Source: Falsiroseomonas oryzae
GTDB taxonomy: Bacteria; Pseudomonadota; Alphaproteobacteria; Acetobacterales; Acetobacteraceae
Assembly (NCBI RefSeq): GCF_027856955.1
Contig: NZ_JAPSMD010000004.1
Coordinates: 1-56,330 of the forward strand
DNA length: 56,330 nt
Direction of reading: 5' to 3'
Shown here: in pieces, positions 43,077 to 51,086 of the stretch
Layout: every line of letters starts with the position of its first letter
Position numbering within the stretch: the first letter of the stretch is position 1
Made by a program: the position numbers and the translations under genes
The notes under the pieces: generated by a model
Seen by the model: the letters and a program-made list of their open reading frames with translations, nothing else
Told to the model about the DNA's origin: nothing
Database searches by the model: none

Positions 43077-43733
43077 ATGCAGCGCGACGACACCAGGCTC
43101 CAGCAGTGCGGGCTGCTCTTCGCCGCCATGGAACCCTCCCCGGAGCTGGAGGAGGAGTTCCAGCACTGGTACGACACGGAACACTTCCCCGAGCGCCGCG
43201 ACACGCCGGGCTTCCTGACCGCCGCGCGCTTCGTCTGCATCGATGGCTGGCCGCGCTACCTGGCCATGTACGACCTCGCCGACATCGGCGTCCTCGGAGG
43301 TCCCGACTATGCGCGCATCGCCGTCGACAACTACAGCCACTGGACCGGGCGGATCGTTGCCCGCGTCTGGGGGCAGTATCGCGCCGCGGCGCGCCAGATA
43401 CACCCTGGCGGGCAGTTGCTCGGCGCGTCCGGCAACGCCGCGCGCCTGGTCGTCTGGCGCTTCCGCGGCCTGGCGGAGCATGACGCCGCGACGATCGTCG
43501 AGGGGCTGCGCCGCATCTACGCGGACCAGCCGGAGACGGCGCAACTCCGCGTCTTCGCCGCCGAGCAGCCGGACGGAACGGACTGCCTCGGCATCGTGGA
43601 GCTGCACGCCCCATGGACACCGCCGGCCGGCGCGGTCGCCGCACTCGGCGCGGCCAAGCGCCGTCTGGACGCCGTGAACACCTATGTCCGCTACGAGCGG
43701 CGATGGCCCGGCACCTATCCGAAGGGCACCTGA
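43077..43733 (+). CDS. Uncharacterised dimeric alpha-beta-barrel-like protein
   Basis: A 218-residue cytoplasmic protein. The segment ELEEEFQHWYDTEHFPERRDTPGFLTAARF (about 23-52) is the Trp-Tyr-x-x-Glu-His pattern of EthD/DUF4286-like ferredoxin-fold proteins. A second similar half follows (ETAQLRVFAAEQPDG to YVRYERRWPG). Such proteins are small dimeric enzymes or accessory factors in aromatic and polyketide catabolism. It is the first gene of the plus-strand operon, 11 bp before a hydroxyacid dehydrogenase. The start is ATG 43077; no catalytic residue can be assigned. Confidence 0.7.
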   Translation: MQRDDTRLQQCGLLFAAMEPSPELEEEFQHWYDTEHFPERRDTPGFLTAARFVCIDGWPRYLAMYDLADIGVLGGPDYARIAVDNYSHWTGRIVARVWGQYRAAARQIHPGGQLLGASGNAARLVVWRFRGLAEHDAATIVEGLRRIYADQPETAQLRVFAAEQPDGTDCLGIVELHAPWTPPAGAVAALGAAKRRLDAVNTYVRYERRWPGTYPKGT

Positions 43734-43744
43734 GCGCCCCGGAC

Positions 43745-44776
43745 ATGACCGCCCAGGCATCCGGCGGCGCCGCCCCGCACCGCCCCCTCGTCGTGCTGTC
43801 CGACCCGAGCATCCATCCCGACGCCGTCGCGCTTCTGGCGCGCGACTGCACGCTTCGCATCCTCGACGCCTACAGCCCCGAGGACGTCTTCGCGCAGGCC
43901 GCAAGCGGGGCCAGCGCCATCCTGGCCCGCCTCGGCACGGTGACGCGCCGCGTCATACAGGCCGCGCCGGGGCTGCGGATCGTCGCGCGTCACGGCGTCG
44001 GCGTGGATGCGGTGGACCTTGCTGCGGCCACCGCCCAGGGCGTTGTCGTGACCAGCACCGGCAGCGCCAACGCGGCCGCGGTCGCCGAATACACCTTCGC
44101 CCTGCTGCTGGCGCTGGCCCGCAAGCTGCCGCAGGCCGATCACGCCATGCGCGGCGGCGCGTGGTCACGCGAACCGCTGGTCGGCCTGGAACTCGAGGGG
44201 CGCGTCCTCGGCATCCTCGGGCTCGGCGCCATCGGCGAACGTGTCGCCCGGCAGGCGCTCGGCTTCGGGATGCGGGTGCAGGCCTGGCGCAGCGGGCGCG
44301 CCCAGCGACAGGTGGCCGGCGTCGCCATGGTGGAGCTGCCGGACCTGCTGGCCACCTCCGATGTCCTGACGCTGCACCTTCGGCTTTCGGCCGAGACGGC
44401 GGGCTGTCTCGATGCGGCGGCGATCGCCGCCCTCAAGCCCGGCGCGCTCCTCGTCAACACCGCGCGCGGCGAGCTGGTGGACGAGCCGGCGCTGATCCGC
44501 GCGCTGGCCGCCGGCCGTCTCGGCGGCGCGGCGCTCGATACCTTTGCCGAGGAGCCGCTGCCGGGGGACTCCCCGCTCCGGCGCATGCACAACGTGCTTC
44601 TGTCGCCGCATGTCGCCGGCCAGACCGAGGCCGCGGTGCGCAGGGTCGGGCTCGCGGCGGCCCAGGCCGTGCTCGACGAGCTCTCGGGGCGGCGGCCTGC
44701 CAACGTCCACAACGCCGCGGCCTACGCCGTCCGCCGCGAACGCGGTCTGTTCGCCGCGCCGCTGATCGCCGGATGA
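43745..44776 (+). CDS. D-2-hydroxyacid dehydrogenase (phosphoglycerate-dehydrogenase-like)
   Basis: A 343-residue NAD-dependent dehydrogenase. It has RIVARHGVGVDAVDL near 81-95, Rossmann motif GILGLGAIGERVARQALGFG near 157-176, and the catalytic triad in NTARGELVDE (Arg), DTFAEEPLPGDSP (Glu) and LLSPHVAGQT (His). It reversibly oxidises a D-2-hydroxyacid to a 2-keto acid. It belongs to a different branch from the second dehydrogenase at 45968. With the hydratase and aldolase downstream it may feed or use a 2-keto acid pool. ATG 43745 was chosen as the first start after the preceding stop. Confidence 0.88.
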   Translation: MTAQASGGAAPHRPLVVLSDPSIHPDAVALLARDCTLRILDAYSPEDVFAQAASGASAILARLGTVTRRVIQAAPGLRIVARHGVGVDAVDLAAATAQGVVVTSTGSANAAAVAEYTFALLLALARKLPQADHAMRGGAWSREPLVGLELEGRVLGILGLGAIGERVARQALGFGMRVQAWRSGRAQRQVAGVAMVELPDLLATSDVLTLHLRLSAETAGCLDAAAIAALKPGALLVNTARGELVDEPALIRALAAGRLGGAALDTFAEEPLPGDSPLRRMHNVLLSPHVAGQTEAAVRRVGLAAAQAVLDELSGRRPANVHNAAAYAVRRERGLFAAPLIAG

Positions 44777-44809
44777 GCCGCCCGACAGCGCCAGCACGGA
44801 CGCACTGCG

Positions 44810-44821
44810 TATAGTACTATA
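44810..44821 (+). promoter_or_regulatory. 12-bp perfect AT-rich palindrome, candidate operator
   Basis: TATAGTACTATA is its own reverse complement and stands in a rare AT-rich island within the 192-bp gap before the Bug gene at 44969. It looks like a GntR- or other dimeric-regulator site. TTGACA lies 9 bases downstream (44831-44836), but no convincing -10 box follows at the right distance. The rest of the gap holds no gene that can be supported. Confidence 0.4.
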
Positions 44822-44968
44822 AATTGGCGATTGACAGCCTGACCCGGCCTGGTCCCTCCTTCCGGAAGGCATCGCGTGCATGGCCGGCTTCGCTGGTCGC
44901 GCATGCAGGATGGCGGCGCCCGGCGGGCCTCGGCGCGTCGCGCTCGAACGAAGCGGAGGAAGCGAGGA

Positions 44969-45952
44969 ATGCCCAGCCTGGAACGTCGCCCGCTGCTGGC
45001 CGCCGCGCTCGCGATGCCGGCCCTGCTGCACGGGCGGATGGCCTCTGCCCAGCGCGCCTGGCCATCCCGCTCCGTCACCATCGTCGTCCCCTACGGCCCC
45101 GGCGGCGCGGCCGACACGGTCTGCCGTGCCGTCTTCGCGCGCGTCGCGGACATCGTCGGCCAGCCGGTCGTGGTGGACAACCGCACCGGCGGCAACACCG
45201 TCATCGGCTCCCAGCACGCCTTCCAGCAGCCGCATGACGGCTACACCTTCCTGGTCAACTCGTCGCAGCTGCTGGTCAACCCGGTGCTGATGACGAACCT
45301 GCCGCTCGACTTCCGCACGGCGTTCCTGCCCGTCACGCGCCTCGCGCGCTTCCCGCAGGTGCTCGCCGTGCGCCGGGACTTCCCGGCCGCGAGCCTGCAG
45401 GAGTTCATCGTCCATGCCCGGCAGCGCCCGGGCGCAGTGAACTACGGCACGCCGCCCGGCGCCGGCATGGGGCAGATGGCCGGCGAGCTGCTCCAGGCGC
45501 GGGCAGGCATCCGCATCCAGCATGTCGCCTATCGGCTGGCGACCGACGCGGCGCGGGAGGTTGCGACCGGCACGCTCGACGCCGTCATCCTCACCACCTC
45601 CACCATCAACCCCTATCTCCAGGGTGGCCGCGTGCGCGTCCTCGGTGTCACCAGCGCGGAGCGCAGCCCCATGCTGCCGGACGTGCCCACCTTCGCGGAG
45701 CAGGGACTGCCCGGCTTCAGCATGGAGGATTGGAGCGGCCTCTTCGCGCCGAGCGGCGTGCCGCAGCCCGTCATCGCCCGGATGCAGGCCGTTGTCGCGG
45801 AAGCGGCGCGCGATCAGGCGGTGATCCAGCGGCTCTCGGCCGTCGGCTCCATCCTCGTCGCCGACGAGCCGGCGCAGTTCGCCTCCTGGCTGAACGAGCA
45901 GCGCACGCTGCTTGAGCAGCTGATCCGGGATGCCAACATCACCCTGAGCTGA
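44969..45952 (+). CDS. Bug-family (TctC-like) periplasmic solute receptor
   Basis: A 327-residue receptor. ATG 44969 was preferred over the upstream in-frame ATG at 44876 because GGAGGAAGCGAGGA precedes it and a signal peptide starts there (LERRPLLAAALAMPALLHGRMASAQ). Motifs are TIVVPYGPGGAADTVCR, VVVDNRTGGNTVIGSQ, HDGYTFLVNSSQLLVNPVLM and TPPGAGMGQMAG. It is the sister of the receptor at 35986-36966 in the facing operon. Two near-equivalent receptors in one locus suggest related ligands, probably carboxylates. Confidence 0.9.
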   Translation: MPSLERRPLLAAALAMPALLHGRMASAQRAWPSRSVTIVVPYGPGGAADTVCRAVFARVADIVGQPVVVDNRTGGNTVIGSQHAFQQPHDGYTFLVNSSQLLVNPVLMTNLPLDFRTAFLPVTRLARFPQVLAVRRDFPAASLQEFIVHARQRPGAVNYGTPPGAGMGQMAGELLQARAGIRIQHVAYRLATDAAREVATGTLDAVILTTSTINPYLQGGRVRVLGVTSAERSPMLPDVPTFAEQGLPGFSMEDWSGLFAPSGVPQPVIARMQAVVAEAARDQAVIQRLSAVGSILVADEPAQFASWLNEQRTLLEQLIRDANITLS

Positions 45953-45967
45953 CCTGGGCGCCCCGCC

Positions 45968-46933
45968 ATGCGGCCCAGGGTCGCCGTCATCGACGACTGG
46001 CAGCGCGTGGCACGGGCCAGCGCGGACTGGACCGCGCTCGAAGCCCGCGCCGAGGTGCTCTTCCTGCACGACGCCTTCGCCGACGAGGACGCAGCGGCGG
46101 CAGCGCTGGCCAGCTTCGACATCGTCATGTCCATGCGGGAGCGCACGCCCTTCCCGGCGTCGCTGATCGCGCGGCTGCCGCGCCTGCGGATGCTGAGCGT
46201 CACCGGCGCGCGCAACCGGTCGGTCGACGTGGCCGCACTCGCCGCGCGCGGCATCGTGGTGACCCGCACCGAGGCCGGCGAGGACGGCTCCGCGACAGCG
46301 GAACTCGCGCTCGCCCTCATGCTGGCCGCCGCGCGGCATGTGGCGGCGGGCGACGCGGCGATCCGCGCGGGCGGCTTCCAGGCCGGCATCCTGCCCGGCT
46401 TCACGCTGCGCGGCCGCACGCTCGGCCTGATCGGGCTCGGGCGGCTCGGCACGATGATGGCCGGCTACGGCCGGGCGCTGGGCATGACGCTGCTGGCCTG
46501 GAGCCCGAACCTCACCGCCGCCCGGGCGGATGCCGCAGGGGCGACGCTGGTGCCGAAGGACGCGCTGCTCTCCGCATCGGACGTCGTCAGCCTGCACATG
46601 GTGCTGGCGCCTGGCACGGTCGGCCTGCTCGGCGCCCGCGAGCTCGGCCTGATGCGTCCCGGCGCCATCCTGGTGAACACCTCCCGCGGCGCGCTGGTGG
46701 AGGAGACGGCCCTGCTGGCCGCGCTCGCCGCCGGGCGGATCGTCGCGGCGCTCGATGTCTACGACCGAGAGCCGCTGCCGGCGGATCACCCGCTGCGCCG
46801 TCTGCCCGGCACCGTGCTGACCCCGCATCTCGGTTATTGCGTCCAGGAGAACTACGCCGTGTTCCATCGCCAGGCCATCGAGAACGTCCTCGCCTTCCTG
46901 GACGGCGCGCCGATCCGGCCGCTGGCGGCGTAG
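45968..46933 (+). CDS. D-2-hydroxyacid dehydrogenase family protein, second type
   Basis: A 321-residue NAD(P)-dependent dehydrogenase. The N-terminus RVAVIDDWQRVARASADW is typical of the branch often annotated as D-2-hydroxyacid dehydrogenase of the SerA-like type. Then come the Rossmann motif LGLIGLGRLGTMMAGYGRALG near 156-176, VNTSRGALVEE (Arg), ALDVYDREPLPADHP (Glu) and LTPHLGYCVQENY (His). It starts 15 bp after the Bug stop. A hydratase begins 5 bp downstream, so its 2-keto acid product may feed that step. Confidence 0.87.
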   Translation: MRPRVAVIDDWQRVARASADWTALEARAEVLFLHDAFADEDAAAAALASFDIVMSMRERTPFPASLIARLPRLRMLSVTGARNRSVDVAALAARGIVVTRTEAGEDGSATAELALALMLAAARHVAAGDAAIRAGGFQAGILPGFTLRGRTLGLIGLGRLGTMMAGYGRALGMTLLAWSPNLTAARADAAGATLVPKDALLSASDVVSLHMVLAPGTVGLLGARELGLMRPGAILVNTSRGALVEETALLAALAAGRIVAALDVYDREPLPADHPLRRLPGTVLTPHLGYCVQENYAVFHRQAIENVLAFLDGAPIRPLAA

Positions 46934-46938
46934 CGGCC

Positions 46939-47694
46939 ATGCAGCCCGCCGCCATCGCCGAAGCCGCGCGGCTCCTCGCCGGGGTACAGCGCGGCGAGCC
47001 GCGGCTCGTCGCGCTGCCGACCGGCGCGCAGCCCGCGACCTTCGCGGAGGCTGCCGCCATCCAGGTGGCGATCCTCGCAGCCCTGGGGGAGTCCGCGGCC
47101 GGCTACAAGGTCGCGGGCGTCGATCCGGACAGCGTGATGTGGGGCGCGGTGCTGGGAAGCCGCGCCAAGCCCTCCCCGGCCGTCTTCCGCGCGGCGGCCG
47201 TGCCGATGCTGGGCGTGGAGCCGGAGATAGCCTTCCGTCTTGAGTCAGAGATCACTGCCGCCGACCGCCGCGTGACGCTCGCGGAGTTCGACCGCCTCGT
47301 GAGCGTGGTGCCCGCCATCGAGGTCGTTGACACGCGCTTCACCAGCTACGAACGCACGCCGCTGCTGCATCGCGCCGCCGACTTCATGTCGAATGGAGGT
47401 CTCGTCTTCGGCGCGCCCTGGATCGGCGTCGCCCCGACGGAGCTCGCGACACTCGGCGTCGCGCTCCATGTCGGCGGCCGCTGCGTCGCCGAGGTCTCGG
47501 GCGGGCATCCCGCCGGCGACCCGCGGCTGCCGGCGCTGGCCTTCCTCCGGGCCCCGGGCCGTCCGGACCGGCTGCCGCGCGGCACCATCATCACCACCGG
47601 CTCCTACGCCGGCCTGCATCGCGCCAGGCCGGGCGACCGCGTGGTGGCCAGCTTCGCCGGTCGCGGCGAGCTCACCCTGTCCTTCGAAGCCTGA
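46939..47694 (+). CDS. 2-keto-4-pentenoate hydratase-like protein (MhpD family)
   Basis: A 251-residue member of the MhpD/fumarylacetoacetate-hydrolase-like fold. It has YKVAGVDPDSVMWGAVLG near 55-72, GVEPEIAFRLESEI with two metal-type Glu residues near 93-106, VPAIEVVDTRF near 123-133, and RGTIITTGSYAGLHRARPGD at the end. The family hydrates 2-hydroxy-2,4-dienoates or cleaves/decarboxylates acylpyruvates. The ATG follows the dehydrogenase stop by 5 bp, and an aldolase gene follows, as in meta-cleavage lower pathways. Confidence 0.85.
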   Translation: MQPAAIAEAARLLAGVQRGEPRLVALPTGAQPATFAEAAAIQVAILAALGESAAGYKVAGVDPDSVMWGAVLGSRAKPSPAVFRAAAVPMLGVEPEIAFRLESEITAADRRVTLAEFDRLVSVVPAIEVVDTRFTSYERTPLLHRAADFMSNGGLVFGAPWIGVAPTELATLGVALHVGGRCVAEVSGGHPAGDPRLPALAFLRAPGRPDRLPRGTIITTGSYAGLHRARPGDRVVASFAGRGELTLSFEA

Positions 47695-47711
47695 AGCGTG
47701 GAAGCCGAGCC

Positions 47712-48512
47712 ATGACCGCCAGCGCCCCCGTCGTCGTCAACCGCGTGCGGGAGAAGCTGGCGCGCGACGAGGTCGTCGCCTCCATGACAGCGCGCCTCGT
47801 GCGCGGAATCGAGGTGGCGCAGATCGCCGCCAGCACCGGCTTCGACAGCCTCTACGTCGACCTGGAGCACGGACCGCTGACCATCGACGTCACCGGGCAG
47901 ATCTGCATGGCGGCGCTGGCGCTCGGCGTCACGCCCTTCGTCCGGGTCCCGGCGCTGACGCCGGAATTCGTCGGCCGCGTGCTGGATGCCGGCGCCCTCG
48001 GCATCATCGCGCCGCATGTGCACGGCGCGGAGGACGCGCGCGCGCTGGTCCGCATGGCGCGCTTCCCGCCGCTCGGTACGCGCTCGGCGGCTGGCCACCT
48101 GCCGCAATTCGGGTTCCGCGCCTGGCCGGCGAAGGTTGGCGATCCTGTCCTCGACGCCGCAACCATGGTCATCCCGATGATCGAGACCGTCGAGGCGCTG
48201 CGCAACGCGGAGGAGATCCTGGCCGTGCCGGGCGTGGACATGGTGCTCGTCGGCACCAACGACCTGACGGCGGAACTCGGCATCCCGGGCGAGTTCGACC
48301 ATCCCGAGGTCCGCGCCGCCTATGCCCGGCTGATCCAGGTCGCGCGCGGATGCGGCAAGCATGTCGGCATCGGCGGCCTGGCCACGCGCCCGGACCTGAC
48401 GGCGGAATTCGTGCGCATGGGCGCGCGCTACGTCTCCACCGGCACGGACCTGGGCTTCCTGATCGGCGCCTGCGCCGCCAAGGCGCGCGAGGTGCACGCC
48501 ATGCCGACATGA
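47712..48512 (+). CDS. HpcH/HpaI family aldolase
   Basis: A 266-residue class II aldolase. It has GFDSLYVDLEHGPLTID near 43-59 (the first acidic residues), RVPALTPEFVGRVLDAGALGIIAPHV near 78-103, FPPLGTRSAAGH with the catalytic Arg, PMIETVEAL (metal Glu), and VGTNDLTAELG (metal Asp). It cleaves 4-hydroxy-2-oxo acids to pyruvate (or glyoxylate) and an aldehyde. It sits directly after the hydratase, so a hydratase-aldolase sequence producing pyruvate is likely. Confidence 0.9.
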   Translation: MTASAPVVVNRVREKLARDEVVASMTARLVRGIEVAQIAASTGFDSLYVDLEHGPLTIDVTGQICMAALALGVTPFVRVPALTPEFVGRVLDAGALGIIAPHVHGAEDARALVRMARFPPLGTRSAAGHLPQFGFRAWPAKVGDPVLDAATMVIPMIETVEALRNAEEILAVPGVDMVLVGTNDLTAELGIPGEFDHPEVRAAYARLIQVARGCGKHVGIGGLATRPDLTAEFVRMGARYVSTGTDLGFLIGACAAKAREVHAMPT

Positions 48513-48537
48513 CCGGCGCGAGGGAGAACGGGCAACG

Positions 48538-49515
48538 ATGAGGATCGCAAGGCGCAGCCTTCTGTTTGCCGGCGTGGCCGGGCTCGCCGCCCGCCCTGCA
48601 ACGGCCCAGCCGCGCGAGTGGCCCAACCGCCTGGTGCGCGTGATCGTCCCCTTCGCGCCGGGCGGATCCACCGACGTGATGGGCCGGTTGATCGCCGACC
48701 GGTTCGGCGCGCTGTTCGGCCAGGCCTTCGTGGTGGAGAACCGGCCCGGCGCAGCGGGCATCATCGGCGTGGAGGCCGCAGCCCGCAGCCCGGCCGACGG
48801 GCACACGCTGCTGATCGGCACGATCAGCACGCATGCGATGAACGTGCCGCTCTACGGCGCCAGGCTGTCCTATGACCCGCTCCGGGACTTCCTGCCGGTG
48901 ACGCGGCTGTCCAGCGGCGTCAGCGCCGTGGTCGTGCATCCGGCGCTGCCCGTCACCGACCTGCCTGGGCTGATCGCCTATGCCAAGGCGCATCCCGGCC
49001 AGCTGAACTACGGATCCGGCGGGGCGGGCACCACGACGCATCTGGCAGCCGAGATGCTGAAGCACATGGCCGGCCTCGACATCGTTCACGTGCCCTTCCG
49101 CGCGCCGACGGCGGCGACCGTGGCGCTGGCCGGCGGACAGGTGCAGGTGATGGTGGACACGCTGGTCGCAACGCGCGCGCTGGTCCGCGAGGGGAAGCTG
49201 CGCATGCTCGCCGTCACCTCCCCGACCCGGCTCCCCGAATTCCCCGAGCTGCCCGCGGTGGCGGAGTTCCTGCCGGGCTTCGAGCTCAACGGCTGGACCG
49301 GCCTCTTCGTCCCGGCCGGGACGCCGCCGGCGCTGGTCGAGCGCCTGGACAACGCGGCGCGCGCGGTGCTGGCGGAAGGCCCGACGATGCAGCGTGTCGA
49401 AGCCGCAGGCGCAGTCGCGGCGCCGCTCGGCCCGGACGAGTTTGCCGCCTTCATCCGCGCCGAGATCGCCCGCTGGACCACCGTGGTGCGCGCGGCCGAC
49501 ATCCGGCTCGACTAG
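48538..49515 (+). CDS. Bug-family (TctC-like) periplasmic solute receptor
   Basis: A 325-residue receptor with signal RRSLLFAGVAGLAARPATAQ and motifs RVIVPFAPGGSTDVMGR, FVVENRPGAAGIIGVEA, PADGHTLLIG and LNYGSGGAGTTTHLAAEML. Its type is closer to the classic Bug consensus (ENRPGA, GGSTDV) than the receptors at 35986 and 44969, so the ligand is probably different. It is the last gene of the plus-strand operon, 25 bp after the aldolase. Its TAG stop is inside the CTAG that begins repeat copy C. Confidence 0.9.
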   Translation: MRIARRSLLFAGVAGLAARPATAQPREWPNRLVRVIVPFAPGGSTDVMGRLIADRFGALFGQAFVVENRPGAAGIIGVEAAARSPADGHTLLIGTISTHAMNVPLYGARLSYDPLRDFLPVTRLSSGVSAVVVHPALPVTDLPGLIAYAKAHPGQLNYGSGGAGTTTHLAAEMLKHMAGLDIVHVPFRAPTAATVALAGGQVQVMVDTLVATRALVREGKLRMLAVTSPTRLPEFPELPAVAEFLPGFELNGWTGLFVPAGTPPALVERLDNAARAVLAEGPTMQRVEAAGAVAAPLGPDEFAAFIRAEIARWTTVVRAADIRLD

Positions 49516-49613
49516 CCCGCGATCGCCCTGAGTGTGCACACCGAAGGTGGGCACGGCGAAGGGCGGGAATCGCCGGGCCAGAGAAGCCGGACCGGCGTCA
49601 GCGGTACTCAGGG
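49512..49613. repeat. Dispersed palindromic repeat, copy C (right end degraded, about 102 bp)
   Basis: Starting with CTAGCCCGCGATCGCCCTGA it follows copy B closely for about 85 bases. It then diverges, keeping only ACTCAGGG of the right terminal repeat. It contains the stop codons of both convergent neighbours: TAG of the Bug gene at 49513-49515 and TGA of the minus-strand gene at 49598-49600. Confidence 0.83.
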
Positions 49614-50161
49614 TCCTCCAGCTCCGGCGCGATGCTGCCGGGCAGGCCGAGCTCGAAGGCGTTCAGCGTCAGCGCGACCAGGCAGTAGTAGCCCAGGATG
49701 CCGACCAGCTCGACCATCCCGCGCTCGCCCAGTTCCGCGACGCCGCGCGCGTAGAGCGGCGGCGGCACGCGCGCGGTGGACAGCAGCGTCGACGCCACGT
49801 CGAACACCGCCTGCTCCCGCGCGTCGCGCAGGCGGGGCGGGCGTCGCGCGGCGATGGCGGCGATCACCTCCGGGTCCATGCCCGCCTTCAGACCCTCCCG
49901 CTTGTGCGCTGCCCATTCGTGGTGCGAGGTCCAGTGGCGGGCGCAGACCAGGATCGCCAGCTCCGACAGATGCGGCTCCAGCGTCGTGCGGTAGCGCAGC
50001 AGCTCCCCCAGCTTCTGCGCGCGCTCGGCCAGCTCCGGGTTCTGCAGCCAGGCGATCATCGGCGCCGGCACGCGACCGCGGATGCCTGCGATGGCCTCCG
50101 CGCAGGCCGCCTTCTGCTCCGGTGTCATGGCCTCCTCGGGCGGCATGTCCAGGCGCGGCAT
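49598..50161 (-). CDS. Carboxymuconolactone decarboxylase/AhpD-like protein
   Basis: A 187-residue all-helical protein. The core LSELAILVCARHWTSHHEWAAHKREGL (two pieces around 67-93) is the carboxymuconolactone-decarboxylase family signature. The Cys-x-x-Cys of AhpD peroxidases is absent, so a decarboxylase or hydrolase-like role is more likely than peroxidase activity. A good AAAAGGAGCACC site precedes ATG 50161. It is divergent from the SDR gene. The last residues are encoded inside repeat copy C. Confidence 0.83.
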   Translation of the reverse strand: MPRLDMPPEEAMTPEQKAACAEAIAGIRGRVPAPMIAWLQNPELAERAQKLGELLRYRTTLEPHLSELAILVCARHWTSHHEWAAHKREGLKAGMDPEVIAAIAARRPPRLRDAREQAVFDVASTLLSTARVPPPLYARGVAELGERGMVELVGILGYYCLVALTLNAFELGLPGSIAPELEDPEYR

Positions 50162-50281
50162 GACGGTGCTCCTTTTCAGCTGCTGGCGCAGGATGGGCGC
50201 CCGTGCCGTGGGAGGGAAGGCGGTTGCACGTCGCGGCGTGACCGCGCAGGCTTGCCTGTCGCCAGCGCAGGGGAGCGGGCC

Positions 50282-51082
50282 ATGTCCGAGCGTTTCGCTG
50301 GCAAGGTCGCCGTCGTCACCGGCGCCGGTTGCGTCGGCCCGGGCTGGGGCAACGGGCGTGCGGTCGCGGTCGGCCTTGCGCGGGAGGGGGCCACCGTGAT
50401 CGGCCTGGACCGCCGGCCGGACTCGATGGAGGAGACCGCCGGGCGCATCGCCGCGGAAGGCGGTCGCTTCGAGCCCGCCACGCTCGACGTGACGGACAGC
50501 GCCGCGATCGCCCGCCTGGTCGCGGAGGTGGCGTCGCGCCACGGCCGCATCGACGTCCTGGTGAACAACGTCGGCGGCTCGGCCGCCGGCGGGCCGGTGG
50601 AGATGGCGGAGGAGGTCTGGGATCTCCAGGTCGACACCAACCTGAAGAGCGTCTTCCTGATGCTGAAGCACGTCCTGCCGGTGATGGAGCGGCAGGGCGC
50701 GGGCGCCGTGGTGAACCTGGCCTCCGCCTCCGGCATCCGCTGGACCGGTGCGGCGCAGGTCGCCTATGCCGCGTCCAAGGCCGGCGTCATCCAGCTGTCG
50801 CGCGTCGTGGCCTTGCAGTACGCCGACAAGGGCATACGGGTGAACACCGTGGTGCCTGGCCAGATGCACACGCCGATGGTGGAGGCGCGGCTGGCCAGGC
50901 AGCGTGCCGACGGCGACGTGGCCGCGCTGGTGAGGCAGCGCGTGTCGCGCATCCCGCTGGGCTTCGCCGGCGACGGGCGGGACACGGCGAACGCCGTGCT
51001 GTTCCTCGCCTCGGAGGAGGCGCGCTTCATCACGGGCACAGAACTCGTCGTGGATGGCGGGATGACCGTGCGATGCGGCTAG
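50282..51082 (+). CDS. Short-chain dehydrogenase/reductase (classical SDR)
   Basis: A 266-residue NAD(P)-dependent oxidoreductase. The cofactor motif is TGAGCVGPGWGNGRA (13-27), an expanded glycine loop. Then come NNVGGS near 95-100, catalytic Ser148 and Tyr162-x-x-x-Lys166 (in VAYAASKAG), and a C-terminal FITGTELVVDGG. AGGGGAG lies upstream of the ATG. The long loop after the first Gly is seen in SDRs acting on cyclic or bulky substrates, but specificity cannot be told. It converges on the dipeptide ABC genes with a 4-bp gap. Confidence 0.9.
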   Translation: MSERFAGKVAVVTGAGCVGPGWGNGRAVAVGLAREGATVIGLDRRPDSMEETAGRIAAEGGRFEPATLDVTDSAAIARLVAEVASRHGRIDVLVNNVGGSAAGGPVEMAEEVWDLQVDTNLKSVFLMLKHVLPVMERQGAGAVVNLASASGIRWTGAAQVAYAASKAGVIQLSRVVALQYADKGIRVNTVVPGQMHTPMVEARLARQRADGDVAALVRQRVSRIPLGFAGDGRDTANAVLFLASEEARFITGTELVVDGGMTVRCG

Positions 51083-51086
51083 CCGG

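Noticed and set aside
44831-44836. TTGACA as a -35 promoter box
   Set aside because: No credible -10 hexamer lies 16-18 bases downstream, so it was not called as a promoter.
44876-44968. Earlier ATG for the Bug gene at 44969
   Set aside because: The added 31 residues are Arg-rich and precede a normal signal peptide. A strong purine-rich ribosome site lies just before ATG 44969.
6654-49613. The dispersed repeats as IS elements or CRISPR repeats
   Set aside because: They encode no transposase, are only about 120 bp long, occur singly far apart and have no spacers.
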